DNA from: Elymus sibiricus
Lineage: Eukaryota > Streptophyta > Magnoliopsida > Poales > Poaceae
Direction: 5' to 3'
DNA length: 64,000 nt
NCBI GenBank assembly: GCA_039707655.1
Contig: CM077670.1
Coordinates: 142,270,001-142,334,000, forward strand
Shown: piece by piece, positions 33,373-43,969 of the stretch
Position numbering within the stretch: the stretch's first letter is position 1
How the letters are laid out: each line of letters begins with the position of its first letter
Made by a program: the position numbers and the translations under genes
Notes under the pieces: generated by a model
Databases searched by the model: none
Told to the model about the DNA's origin: nothing
What the model saw: only the letters and a program-made list of their open reading frames with translations

Positions 33373-34446
33373 CTATTTGCTGTCGAGGCCGGAGCCCACG
33401 ACGATGTACTCACTGGAGTTGGGGTTGGACGGGTCGAGCGAAACCTTCCTTGTGCCCTTGGCCGGCTTGAAGGACCCCTCATCGGCTGACTGCTTGAGAT
33501 TAGCCGGCATGACCGGCTGCTCGCCAGCCAGCGTGACAAGACGGTCGAGCTGGCGCCTCTCCTCGGCGATGACAAGTGACTCGGCCAACTTAGAGCCGGC
33601 TTTGGCGCACTCCAGGGACTTCTTGTAGCCGCCGGTGATGGTGGTGATGCCCTTGGGACCCGGCAGCTTCATCTTGAGGTATGCGTAGTGGGGAACCGTC
33701 ATGAACTTGGCCATGGCGGGCCGGCCAAAAAGCGCGTGGTAGGGGCTGGCGAGGTTGACCACCTCGAACCAGATCGGCTCGCGGCGGAAGTGGGCGCTGG
33801 TGCCGAACAGCACGTCCAGCCACACCCGGCACGATGCCGTGGAACATCGTCTGTGTGGGCTGCAGCTGGCTCTGCTCGATGCCGAGCTTGACCATGGTGT
33901 CGCGGTAGAGGATGTTGATGCTGCTGCCGCCATCGATCAACACCCGCGAAAAGTGGCAGGTGCGCTTCTCAGCGACGAAGGTGGGGTCGAGGACGAGTGT
34001 GTAGCCACCCGGCGTGGGCATCATGGCCGGGTGGTCCTCCCGGGTCCAGCTGACGGGACGGTCGGACCAGTGCATGTATTGGGGGACCGGGGGGACGACG
34101 GCGTTCACCTCGTGCTGGTACCTGCGCTTGCTGTGCTTGTCATCGCCCTCACTGGTGAAGACGACGTAGCCGCGTCCGGCTACGGGTAGGGGTTGTTGGC
34201 GAGGGCGTCGGCTGCCGGAGGTGGCGGGGGAGGCGGCGGGAGCTGCGGGTCGGGACCGGGCGGTGGTGGTGGGAAATCGCCACGCATCAGGCGCTGGGTG
34301 ATGCTGCAGTTCCAGAGTGTGTGCGTGGATGGCTTCGCGCCGCTGTGGTGCTTGCAGGGGGCGTCCATCATCTGGTCGAAGGAGAATTTGGGCTGCCAGG
34401 CCGTCTTGCCGGTGCGCTGGCGTTTGACGCCGCCTTGCTCGGCCGG
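33373..34446 (-). pseudogene. Gag C-terminus and protease, element D
   Basis: Two frames alternate here. The Pro-rich Gag tail is read from about 34446 to 34180. It then shifts frame near 34185 to a segment with YVVFTSEGDDKHSKRRYQ and the protease active site VLIDGGSSINIL (about 33910-33950). A second shift near 33838 leads to WFEVVNLASPYHALFGRPAMAKF, the conserved second half of the protease. The frame ends at TAG 33373-33375, after which the same frame continues into RT. The role is polyprotein cleavage. It cannot be made in one piece as read. Confidence 0.82.
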
Positions 34447-35930
34447 CTACTCGTCCGCCACGGCGGCCACTTTCTGGTTGCTGTAGCGAGGAGCCGGCTG
34501 CTCGGCCTTCCGCTTGTTGTTGTTGTTGTTGTCTTGCCGGTGCTGGTTTGTTTCGCCAGCCGGCTTCGGGGCGGCCGGCTGGACCGGCACTGGCTTGCCG
34601 TCCACGTCGACCGTGATCTTTACGCGCATCACGGAGTCGGCCATGGCGTACTTGTCCGCCACCGCCATGAGCTCCGCCAAGGTGTCCGGCTCGTCGCACA
34701 TTAGGCGGTGCTTGAGCAGGGTGCTATCTCGGCACCCGTCGACGAAGTACTGAAAGGCTTGCACTTCGTGGACCCCTTCGCAGGAGTTGCGCAGCTCGGT
34801 CCACCGCGTGAGGAAGTCGTGGAGAGGCTCGCCCGGGCTCTGAATGCACATGGAGAGCTGGCGAGGCTGACCCGGACGCTTGTACGTGCTGGTGAAGTTG
34901 CGTATGAATGCATCCTCGAAGTCCAACCAGAACTTGATGCTGCCGGCCCTCAGGCTGTTAAGCCACGTCTGGGCCGAGCCGAGCAGCATGAGGGGGACAT
35001 AGCGGACTGCTACGCACCCGTTGCCTCCGGCTATGCTGACAGCCGTGGTGTAGTCAGTTAGCCAGTCTTCCGGCTTGGTGATGCCGCTGTACTTGGGGGT
35101 GTCGCGGGCCAGCATGAACACTTTGGGGAAGGGCTCTTTGCGGATGCGGGGTCTGAAACACGCGGGGCCAACGGTGCTCTCCTCCTCGAGAAGCGTGGAC
35201 CACGCCAGCCGGTCGATGCGGTGGTGGGCGTCGGTTTTGTCGTAGGGCTCGCGGGGGCCCAGCCGGCTTGCGACAGGGCCGCGTGGCACCGCGCCAGCGG
35301 AAGCCGGCCGAGGCCGTCCAGGCGGCGGGGGAGGGAGTTCCGGCTGCTGAACCCGGTCGTTGCCGGCAGTCTCGTCGGCAATGCCGTCACCAGCCGTCGT
35401 GACGCGGTTGTGTCCGCTCTGGCTTGCCCGGCGCCGGAAAGAGCAGCTGGTGCTGCCGTCAGGGGAAGACACCTGCTGTGTGTCCGGAAGGGCCCTCTCC
35501 GGGTTCCCGGTTTTGCCTGAGGTTCGTCGCGTGCATGTTCTTGACGGAGGTGTCGTAGACGGGCCGGCCTGCGCCTAGCGCATGGCCGATCGCGCCCCCA
35601 CGGATCCGCACTTCTGCGACCCGGCTGGGCTCAGCGGCGGCCGGTGTGAAACCGTGGACGCTGTCGTACTCTCGCTGGGCGGACTCCAGCCGGCGCCGCA
35701 TTGCCGCGAGCTCCATGGCCTCGACCAGCAGATGCTGACGGTCCTTGTTGAGCTGAGCCGCTTTGGCCGCTGTGTCGGCGTCGGGCGTGATGGGGGCTTG
35801 TAGGCTCCGGATCGTCTCGCGGAGCGGGTCGACCCGGCGTGGCGGGGCCGCAGCCACGGCAGCGGCAGCCGTGGCGGCCTTCTCCTTGCTGCGCGAGGAG
35901 CCGGAGCTAGCGCCGATGGCCAGCACCTCC
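34447..35930 (-). pseudogene. Gag of element D
   Basis: The conserved Gag core occurs in the frame 35472-34447 (FPKVFMLARDTPKYSGITKP, WLTDYTTAV, AQTWLNSLRAGSI, FEDAFIRNFTSTYKRPGQP, LHDFLTRWTELRNSCEGV). It is the structural particle protein. The N-terminal part, Ala-rich and then AAKAAQLNKDRQHLLVEAMELAAM, is in another frame from about 35930, with the change near 35480. A Gln/Asn run (DNNNNNKRK) is coded by a GTT/AAC microsatellite at about 34515-34532. The segment stops at TAG 34447-34449. The true start is uncertain and probably near 36200. Confidence 0.85.
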
Positions 35931-36229
35931 GCGCGGGCGCAGAGGGTCGCGATGTCGTCGGAGGCATCGCAGCCAACGGGGACGGGGGAGTTGGCGAAGC
36001 TGTGTACCTTGCTGGGTTACTCGTCGGGGATGAGCGTGACGAAGACGCGCAGCGCGCCGAAAGGGACGACGAGGCAGCCGGCGGGGCAGGCAGCGTCCGT
36101 GCCCGGCGTAGCGTCGCAGCCGGCCGGGTTGGCCGTGCGAGGCGCGCGGACCAAACCGTGCGTTATGCGCTCGCCGGAGCTGGTGAAGGGCCTCGTCCAG
36201 AACTTGACTCCGGCCGGCGCCGCGAGCAG

Positions 36230-36248
36230 CCCCACGGTGGGCGCCAAC
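36230..36248 (-). other. Primer-binding site of element D
   Basis: On the minus strand GTTGGCGCCCACCGTGG directly follows the LTR end. The TGG-initial GC-rich run in this place is typical of Tat-type elements. I did not assign the tRNA. Confidence 0.7.
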
Positions 36249-37055
36249 TGTCGTGGTGAAATCACGGCAGATGCCATGAGATGGCTAAAAGTGGGGGGCT
36301 GCATGAGGACGCCGGTGGGTTCCGAAAGCGAGGTTGGCACACGCGTGCGGGAGACACAAGGCCTACCCAGGTTCGGGGCCCTCCGGGGAGGTAACACCCC
36401 TAGTCCTGCCGAATGGGATGATATGCACAAGCGTTACGTGGTTGCTCCTCGAGCTGTTTGAGCGGAGGAGGAAGAAGGAGCTGAGTTTCCGTTCGACCTC
36501 TCCTGTGAGTGTGTGTGGGTGTTGCTACTAAGTGTCCAAGACGAAGAAGCAGCCCCTCTGCATGGAGGCCTCCTGGGGGGTCTTATAGCCTGACCCCTAG
36601 GGTTACATGGGTAAAATCGCACACTGAGTGACCCGGATGTCGGCGTCCGGACCCGGCTGCGGGGCCCGCCGGCTGCTCGGCACTGTGGCCCGTCGCCTCA
36701 TGCGTCATGGAGTGGCCGGCGTCGTGGGGGCTGCAATGGCACGCTGGTGCTGACGCTGGTCGTCCCGGTCAGGGGGGATGGCCGCACTGCCGTCGTGCCT
36801 TCCCGAGACGGATTGCACTGTAGCCACACTCTCTCGTCGTGGGGGGCTGTCTTGTCGTTGGGAGCAATGGGATGGCCGCTGACCCGTCACCAGCTGGCTA
36901 GCGGGCAGCCGGACCCGGCCAGGGGCCGGGCCTAGCCGGCTCACGTTGGGAAGCCGGCCGGACGACCAGCCAGCGGGGAGGGGCACGGGCTGCCCCGATA
37001 TTTTTGAAAAGGGGCTCCGGGTCCGCTTGCCTACCCGGGGGTTATCTCCCCGACA
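36249..37055 (-). repeat. 5' LTR of element D
   Basis: TGTCGTGG to CCCCGACA, 807 bp, matching 23770-24561. Followed directly by the CATTT duplication. Confidence 0.93.
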
Positions 37056-37060
37056 CATTT

Positions 37061-40000
37061 ATCGGGGTTCCTCCAAAATTCTCAACATTTTTCGGACACT
37101 TATAAAACTAGACCTAATTCAAACCCATTTGAATGAAATTCACATGAGTTTGAATTTAATTCTTGCAATCTTGCCCACTCCTATTTTCTTGGATCAAGCT
37201 CATTTTTGTGAGTTTGAGAAAACTAACCCCATGGCCAAATTCTATCCCTAACCCTTCCTTTCTTCTCCTTTTCTTCTTCGATATTTTCTGTGATTGGAAA
37301 ATAGTAGAGAGAGGAGTAGTGCAGCAGCCCAGCCGCAGCCTCAAACCAGGTCGGCCTGCTAGGCCCAGCCGCCCCCACCAGCTCCTCAATCCTAGCCCGC
37401 AACCAGCCATCTCCCCTCGATCCCCTACTCTCTTCCGCTCGATCCCCTGGTCTCTCCCTTGTCTCCCTCCAGCGCCGCCACCACACGCGCACACACACAG
37501 AGGAGCGGCGCCCCTCGCCCGATCCTGCGCGCCCCTCCCTCTTGCCTCGCCATGAAGCTCTACGCCGCCTCCTTGCCTCGGCCTCCCTGATGTGGACCGC
37601 CGCCCGACACCGCCAGACTCTAGTCGCCGGAGACCAGCCGTGACCGCGCCCTTCCTCGCCTCCCTCTGCTTCTTCCTCCCACGCGAGGCTGCGCCCTCGC
37701 ACAGCGCCGCCGGCAACCTCCCGCCTCGCGCACCTTCTCCAGCCGCCCTGCTGCCTGCCCCGTTTGCCTGCACCCGAGCTCCATCTCCTGCTGCCGCTGC
37801 CCGCTGGATCGCCTAGATGCAGCCCCAACCCCGAGCAGTGCCCCCTCCTTGCCATGGCCAAGCTCCTCCCTGCAGCGCCTCCCGTGCTGCCGTTGCTTGC
37901 TGCTGGCCCTTGCCCGTCGCTGTGCATTGTTTTGCCGCGCGTCCCGTCCATGCCCTTTGGCCTTTGTTGCTAGCCGTCAGGCAGACCCTTGCATCTCCTC
38001 GCACAGCTGCCATGCTGCACCTCTGCGATGCGTCGCCTACGCCTCCTCAGGCCGCTGGCCGAGCTCGTAGATTGTCCATCCTCTGCTCCCAAGGCCTCCA
38101 CTACCTGCTGTTGTGCCCCGTCGGGCACCACACCCACCACCGACCCAAGTACCATGACGCCTTTGGAAGACCCTCTGAACATCAAGGTCATCTACCTCGG
38201 ACGTGTACAGTGTTGTGGATCCATGACCAAGTACCCCTCCGATTCATCAAGACCGGCAAGTTCGAAGACCCCAAGTACCATGATGACCGACGCATAGTAC
38301 CACTACATGTGCCGTGTACAACTACTGTCGCCAGGACCGAGACCGCAAGTACCCCTCGGATCGCCAAGTTCAACTACCACCGTCGTGAACCGCTTCCCGA
38401 ACGTGAACCACTACTTCCACTACCGCCGTCGCGAGAACGTCTACTTCCCTCGTTGAACTCGATCCACCCCGAAACGCACGCTTCGAAGGTATAACCGCCG
38501 AGATGCCGCCCGTGGATGAATGCATGTTTTGTATGAGATGCCCGTGTTTGCACCGTGTCCGAATTGTTTCGTGCACGTTCCTCGTATGCCTTGCCACCGA
38601 CGCGTGGGGAGCCGGTAACTGGGATCACCCCATCATCTCTTGCATGTTCCACACATCCGCACACTTGATCCATTGCACCGGCATCTCAATGAGTTACCGG
38701 AACCAGAATGTTGCTATGGCACCATTTCCGTTTTCGCCGCCGTGGCACCCATTTCTTTCCGCCATGGCGACAAATGCTCCATATCATGCTTGATGTCAAC
38801 ATCTTCATAAAATTTGCATCAACTTGAAAATGTCATCCTCATGCATTTAATAACTCATGAACCATGCACCGGATTAAAATGATTTATATATGTAAAATGC
38901 TTAGAATTTCGTGTAGTTTCATAATACGCAACTTTCATCGATGATAAAAATGTTTAAATTGCTGTTTGCATTATTTTGCATAAATGGCGTGCTAAAATGG
39001 TTTATTTCGTAACTAAATAACCATAGCTCCGAATTAAATAAACTTTATATGTAAATGGTCTAGAAAAATGTGTAGATTAACACGGTGCACTTACTTTTAC
39101 TGTTTAACAACATTAAAGTTGCGTTTAGGGCAGAACAGTACCAAATTCGAAATTTTACATATGGGGATTTTCCAGAATTGTTCTTGGTTGTTTCCGGCCT
39201 CATTTAAATTGCCTAGATAGGTAGTTTAATCATGCTTCATCTATTGCCATGTTTAACAACATTTAATATTGATGAGTAGCATAAACGGGATTGAACTAAA
39301 TAATTGTTGTGGAGTTTCGTCAATATGCAACTCGTTGCATATTGAGCTTCACTTAATGTGTAGTATTTGGTTGTTGCATCTTGCCATGCCATGCGTCATT
39401 AAACCGGACATGCATCATACTTGACTGTGCATTATGCCATGATTATGTTTGTGTGTTTACCAGGTTGTTTGTTTCTTTCCGGTTGTGCTTCTTATCGATA
39501 GTCCGGATATGTTGCGATTGTGAGGATTCGCTCGACTACGTGTGTTCGTCTTCTTCATGGATTCGGTCTTCTTCCTAGCGGGATTTCAGGCAAGATGATC
39601 ATGACCTCGGATATCACTACTATCTTTGCTTGCTAGTTGTCTCGATGCTATCGCTATGTCCCGCTACCTACCACTTGTTTGTCAGCCTCCCAAATTGCCA
39701 TGATAAGCCCTAACCTTCCACCATCCTAGCAAACCGTTGTTTGGCTATGTTACCGCTTTGCTCAGCCCCTCTTATAGCGTTGCTAGTTGCAGGTGCAGTT
39801 TCAGGTTGTTCCTTGTTGGGACATGGATATTATGGGATATCACAATATCTCTTATTTAATTAATGCATCTATATACTTGGTTGTGTGTGGAAGGCTCGGC
39901 CTTTTGCCAAGTGTTTTATTCCACTCATGCCGCCCTAGTTTCCATAATACCAGTGTTATGTTCCTTGATTAGCATTCCTAACACGCTCAGGGGTTATGGG

Positions 40001-40964
40001 ACCCTCTTGACAGTTCGCTTTGAATAAACGCTTCCAGCAAGGCCCAACTTTGGTTTTAACATTTGCCAACATAATAATACTAAATTAATTAATTAATTCT
40101 GCATAGGGGGTCGCGTCCCCGGGGATTCTTAATTCAACATAATACAGGTGGGCCAGTGCCGATGGTGTTGGTCCAAAACAGAGTCGTTTGTGGCTTCCCC
40201 CGGGGCAACTCCGGTCTCAGTTGCTGTACGCTGTGCTCATCCGGTCGTGCCCTGAGACGAGATACGCGTGGCTACTATCAGGGTGTCAGCACGCCAAGAG
40301 GTCTTGCTGGACTTGTTTACCATTGTCAAAATGTCTTGTGCACCGGGATTCCGAGGATACTTCGGGCTGACTCGAGGTTGATCGGGTTTTCTTGAGGTTG
40401 AGGTCTTTCCACCGCAGCTTGTGTTTGTTTGTGATGGACCAGGTTGGAACACCCCTGCAGGGTTAAATCTTACGTGAAGCCGTGCCCGCGGTTATGTGGT
40501 GACTTTGATAGTCTTGCTACCCATGGTTATGCGATTGCTGAGTCCTTGTGGCTCACAGTTTACTACAACAACAGTTGCAGGTACAGGTAAAGCGATGCTT
40601 TGACGTGAGAGCGATGCATGTTTTCTTTTGGAGTTCTTCTTCTGCTTCTTCTTCTTCATCGATCATAGGATGGGTTCCCGGTTAGCAGCCTGGGATTAGC
40701 AGGGTGGATGTCGTTCTTCTTTTTCATTTGATTTCATCTGTAGTCAGATCCTGCTCTTCTGTATGATGATTGCTATGTATTGATGTATTGATGTATTCAT
40801 GCTGTAGCGTGTGGCGAGTGTAAGCCTTTATCTGGTATTCTCATCTATCCAGTACATGGTATGTTGTAAAGATATCCACCTTGCGAAGCGTCTCCGATAT
40901 GCGCTTCTATCCTTAGCGGGACTTCCGAGTTCCTTGAGGATAGGACCGCATATTGGGCGTGACA
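37061..40964 (+). repeat. 3' LTR of element C, right part
   Basis: Continues the C LTR after the D insert. Compared with 9770-13875 it is collinear except for one 290-bp deletion: the junction GTGGTGACTTTGATAG near 40495-40510 joins positions equivalent to 13130 and 13421. It ends GGGCGTGACA before the ACATG duplication. Confidence 0.93.
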
Positions 40965-40969
40965 ACATG
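40965..40969 (+). repeat. Target-site duplication of element C, right copy
   Basis: ACATG, identical to 9353-9357. Confidence 0.93.
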
Positions 40970-41324
40970 CCTACATATGATTGATGAATTGGAGGTATTG
41001 TGTATCGCTCTAGGTTGTGACTATTACATAATGAATTTCATCCAAATATCCATCGGTACTCCATGCCTACACTTTCATCATATTGTCTTTGATCAACTTA
41101 CTATTACTGCTGCTACACTTGCTACAAAACTACTACGGTTACTGTTACTACTGCTCCTACTGTTTCCACTGCTATCATATTACTATGCTACTAATAAATT
41201 GCTGCAAGGAAGTGACTTCTCAGGTGTGGTTGAATTGACAATTCAACTGCTAAGGCTTATAAATATTCTTTGGCTCCCCTTGTGTCGAATCAATAAATTT
41301 GGGTGAAATACTTGTGGGTCATCA
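40970..41324 (+). repeat. 3' LTR of element A, right part
   Basis: Resumes the A LTR with CCTACATATG and ends CTTGTGGGTCATCA. It includes an ACT/TAC-rich stretch at 41098-41190. The next base belongs to a different coding sequence (H), giving a clear LTR edge. Confidence 0.85.
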
Positions 41325-41957
41325 GCCTCCTTTCTTAAAATGTCTTGAATGCAGTAATGCTGAATCATTGAATATTGTTGATAGAAATGCTTCTATTGCC
41401 GATGTGGTTACTAACCCCTCATCTGAGGAAACCAATATTATCTGTAGTGAAAATGCAAGGTTGAAGAATGTACTTCGGCCAGGAATGTCCAAAAGTCTCA
41501 AAGGGCACCAAACCCTTTGGGATGTCCTAAAGAAGTCGATCCTTCACAGAAATCCTAAAAAGGAAGGGATTGGTTTCGAAAGGAAACTAAATGAGAATGG
41601 CACCTATTGGGAGCCTGAGCAATATCCTCAGGCAGTATGGGTTCCCGCCAAAAGCAAAACCCTCGATCCCGCATTACTCCCGGGATATGATTGTCCTATT
41701 CCTGTTGATGATCATGAGTCATTTGACTCAAACTATAAACTTTTCCAAAATAAGCATGGCGAAGCATTTGCTCGTTACATTGGTCCTAATCGTAGGAATG
41801 GCCCCCCCTAAAAAAAAGATCTGGGTTCCTAAGTATGTGATTGAGGAATTGCCTGTTACTGTGCTACTACCCATGCAAGCAGAAAATGCTTGGTACAGAT
41901 TGAAAATGGCTCACCATAATGAGTACATGCATACTTCATCTAATCTCTATGCTCATG
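41325..41957 (+). pseudogene. H: gag-like coding fragment of the host element
   Basis: Open from the LTR edge to a stop at 41809-41811, with NARLKNVLRPGMSKSLKG, KKSILHRNPKKEGIGF, DSNYKLFQNKHGEAFARYIG and RRNGPP. In the next frame it continues as KKKIWVPKYVIEELP. The frame change falls in a run of C at 41803-41809, so a one-base expansion is likely. The protein resembles the C-terminal Gag-type ORF common in grass LTR elements; I cannot name the family. It is cut on the left by the 3' LTR of A and on the right by the LTR of G, so both elements probably inserted into it. Confidence 0.6.
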
Positions 41958-42756
41958 TGTAGGATCAAAAGTATGTCTAGAGGGAGGGGGGTGATTAGAC
42001 TACTTGACCAAATAGAAACATATCCTTTTCCCAGTTTTTGTAGTCAGCAAGTTTTAGCAATTCTACCAAGTCAAGCAACACCCTACACATGCAAGTCTAA
42101 GAGTTGTGCAGCGGAAAGTAAAGACTTTGCATATGAATGTAAAGGAGGGGTTGGAGATATCAAACGCAATGAAGACACGAAGATTTTTCCTGTGGTTCTG
42201 ATAGGTGGTGCTATCGTACATCCACGTTCATGGAGACTTCAACCCACGAAGGGTAACGGCTGCGCGAGTCCACAGAGGGCTCCACCCATGAAGGGTCCAC
42301 GAAGAAGCAACCTTGTCTATTCCACCATGGCTTACGCCCACGAAGGACCATCCTCACTCGGGTAGATCTTCATGAAGTAGGCGATGTCCTTGCCCTTACA
42401 AACTCCTTGGTTCAACTCCACATGATCTTGGAGGCTCCCAAATGACACCTAACCAATCTAGGAGACAGCACTGTCCAAAAGGTAATAGATGTTGTTGTTG
42501 TTGTTGTTGATGATGAACTCCTTGCTCTTGTGCTTCAAAAGATAGCCTCCTCAACACTCAATCACTCTCTCACATATTTGGCTTGGATAGGAGAAGGATT
42601 GGAGTGGAAAGCAACTTGGGGAGGCTAGAAATCAAGGTTCAAATGGTTGGATCGGAATGCCTTGATCTCACCACATTAGTAGGTGGTTCTCTCTTAGAAA
42701 ATGAATGGTGGAGGTGTAGTTTCGTTCTGATGGCTCTCTCATAGAGTAGGTAGGGG

Positions 42757-42766
42757 TGGAGGGGTA
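42757..42766 (-). promoter_or_regulatory. TATA box of element G LTR
   Basis: CTATATATAC on the minus strand, downstream (on that strand) of the dyad array and followed by a C-rich start region. It is the probable core promoter of G. Confidence 0.7.
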
Positions 42767-42814
42767 TATATAGCCTTCACCCAAAATCCAACCGTTAGAA
42801 CCTTTAGACTCAAC

Positions 42815-43126
42815 TCGGTGACACCGAACCAAAAACTCGGTGAGACCGACCTGTGTAAAAGATTTGAACGTTGGGCTTTTCGATGAGACCGAACAACAAA
42901 TCTTGGACGGACCAAAATGCGATGACCTAGGCAAGACTGCGTTTTGATAATTCTGATCGGTTCAACTCAGTAATTCCGATGTGAAAACAACTGGGTGCAG
43001 AAACTTGGTGACTACACTTCGGTGGGACTGAATGCCATCTCGGTGGAACTGAGTTTCTAGGGTATGGCTGAGGCTATGTCTAAGTTGAACTCGGTGGGTC
43101 CGAATGAAGATATACCGGTGGGACCG
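42815..43126 (-). promoter_or_regulatory. Dyad array TCGGT-N3-ACCGA in the G LTR
   Basis: Copies at 42815-42827 and 42837-42849 (both perfect) and at 42880-42892. Further copies are near 42968, 43017, 43038, 43091-43103 and 43114-43126. Each is a 5-bp palindromic half-site pair with a 3-nt spacer, as expected for a dimeric DNA-binding protein or small RNA hairpins. Confidence 0.65.
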
Positions 43127-43476
43127 AGTTTGACATTGAGGGTTTGGACAGATTGGAATGTGGTAGAGTGGCTCAGGGTTTTGGAGCAATATCTTCAAGC
43201 ACTTGAGCAATTAAGTCATGATCAAAACCTCATCCCCTTTTAATAGTATTGGCTTTCCTATGGACTCAATGTGATCTTGGATCACTTAATAAAAAATGTA
43301 GAGTCTTCAAGCTTGTGCCAATGTGCTTCCTTAGCATTTTGAGGGGTCCACATCCACATGACCTTGCCATGCCAACATTGAACTTTCCTGAAATCTATCT
43401 TTGAGTAGGCATTAGTTCAATGACATATATGTTGTTATTAATTACCAAAACCATCCGGGGATTAGTTGCACTTTCA

Positions 43477-43969
43477 ATCTCGCACTTTTTGGTAATTGAT
43501 GACAACATATAGATCAAAGCTTCGAAAATGGATATAATCAATGAATAATATTGTCGCTTTGAGAAGTATGTGATAAGCAAGAGCGCCCCCTAAATTTGTG
43601 CATTATTTAAAACTTGCGTTTGAATGCAAATGCATAATTGATTAGGATCATGGGTCACTCTTCCATGTCACATACATCTTGGTGGAGCGCTCAAAATGAT
43701 ATGAATGAGAAACAACAAGCACTCATCACCAAGCATACAAGTGAATGATCATACAAGAAGCATCTAGATAGATTGATAAGCTTGCATAGCATTAAAGTAT
43801 GGTATGATCAAGCACATAAGCAACATAGTCTCATACAAGCATCAACCAAAAGTATCACGAAGTAGCAAGCAAAACAAAATGAGCAAAAAGCAAGACGCTC
43901 TCTCTCGAAACCCTATGATCTATACTAAATTCTCCCCCTTTGGTAACAAGTACCAAAAAGTTCGAACGA
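43477..43969 (-). other. Non-coding 3' interior of G
   Basis: About 490 bp between the end of the second ORF and the LTR. I see no gene. A degenerate polypurine tract lies at the LTR edge. Confidence 0.6.

Larger units (their letters stand above)
23770..37055 (-). mobile_element. Element D: complete Tat-type Ty3/gypsy element with antisense gene
   Basis: This 13.3 kb element is flanked by CATTT duplications, with LTRs at 23770-24561 and 36249-37055. On the minus strand it carries gag, protease, RT, two RNase H regions and integrase, ending at 29936. On the plus strand, in the space between integrase and the 3' LTR, lies a spliced gene (25267-29172). Gag-pol has many in-frame stops and at least three frameshifts, so the copy is inactive. 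The gene order and the dual RNase H place it in the Tat lineage. Confidence 0.93.
9358..40964 (+). mobile_element. Element C: LARD-like element with 4.5 kb LTRs, carrying F and D
   Basis: Bounded by perfect 5-bp duplications (ACATG), with LTRs starting TGTGACAG and ending GGGCGTGACA. A primer site for initiator Met tRNA follows the left LTR, and a polypurine tract precedes the right LTR. Without the nested F and D inserts it is about 11.6 kb. No frame shows gag, protease, RT or integrase, so it is non-autonomous. Long LTRs plus a non-coding interior match the LARD class described from barley (Sukkula-type). The assignment to that class is inference; I did not compare it to a reference. Element E is a relative. 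Confidence 0.88.
41958..43476 (-). repeat. 3' LTR of element G
   Basis: On the element strand it runs TGAAAGTGCAAC to GATCCTACA (1519 bp). Upstream on that strand is AAAAAGTGCGAGAT (43477-43490), a weakened polypurine tract. It carries an array of TCGGT-N3-ACCGA dyads (42815-43126), a TATA box at about 42757-42766, and a GTT microsatellite at about 42490-42510. The plus-strand left edge TGTAGG abuts H. Confidence 0.8.
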
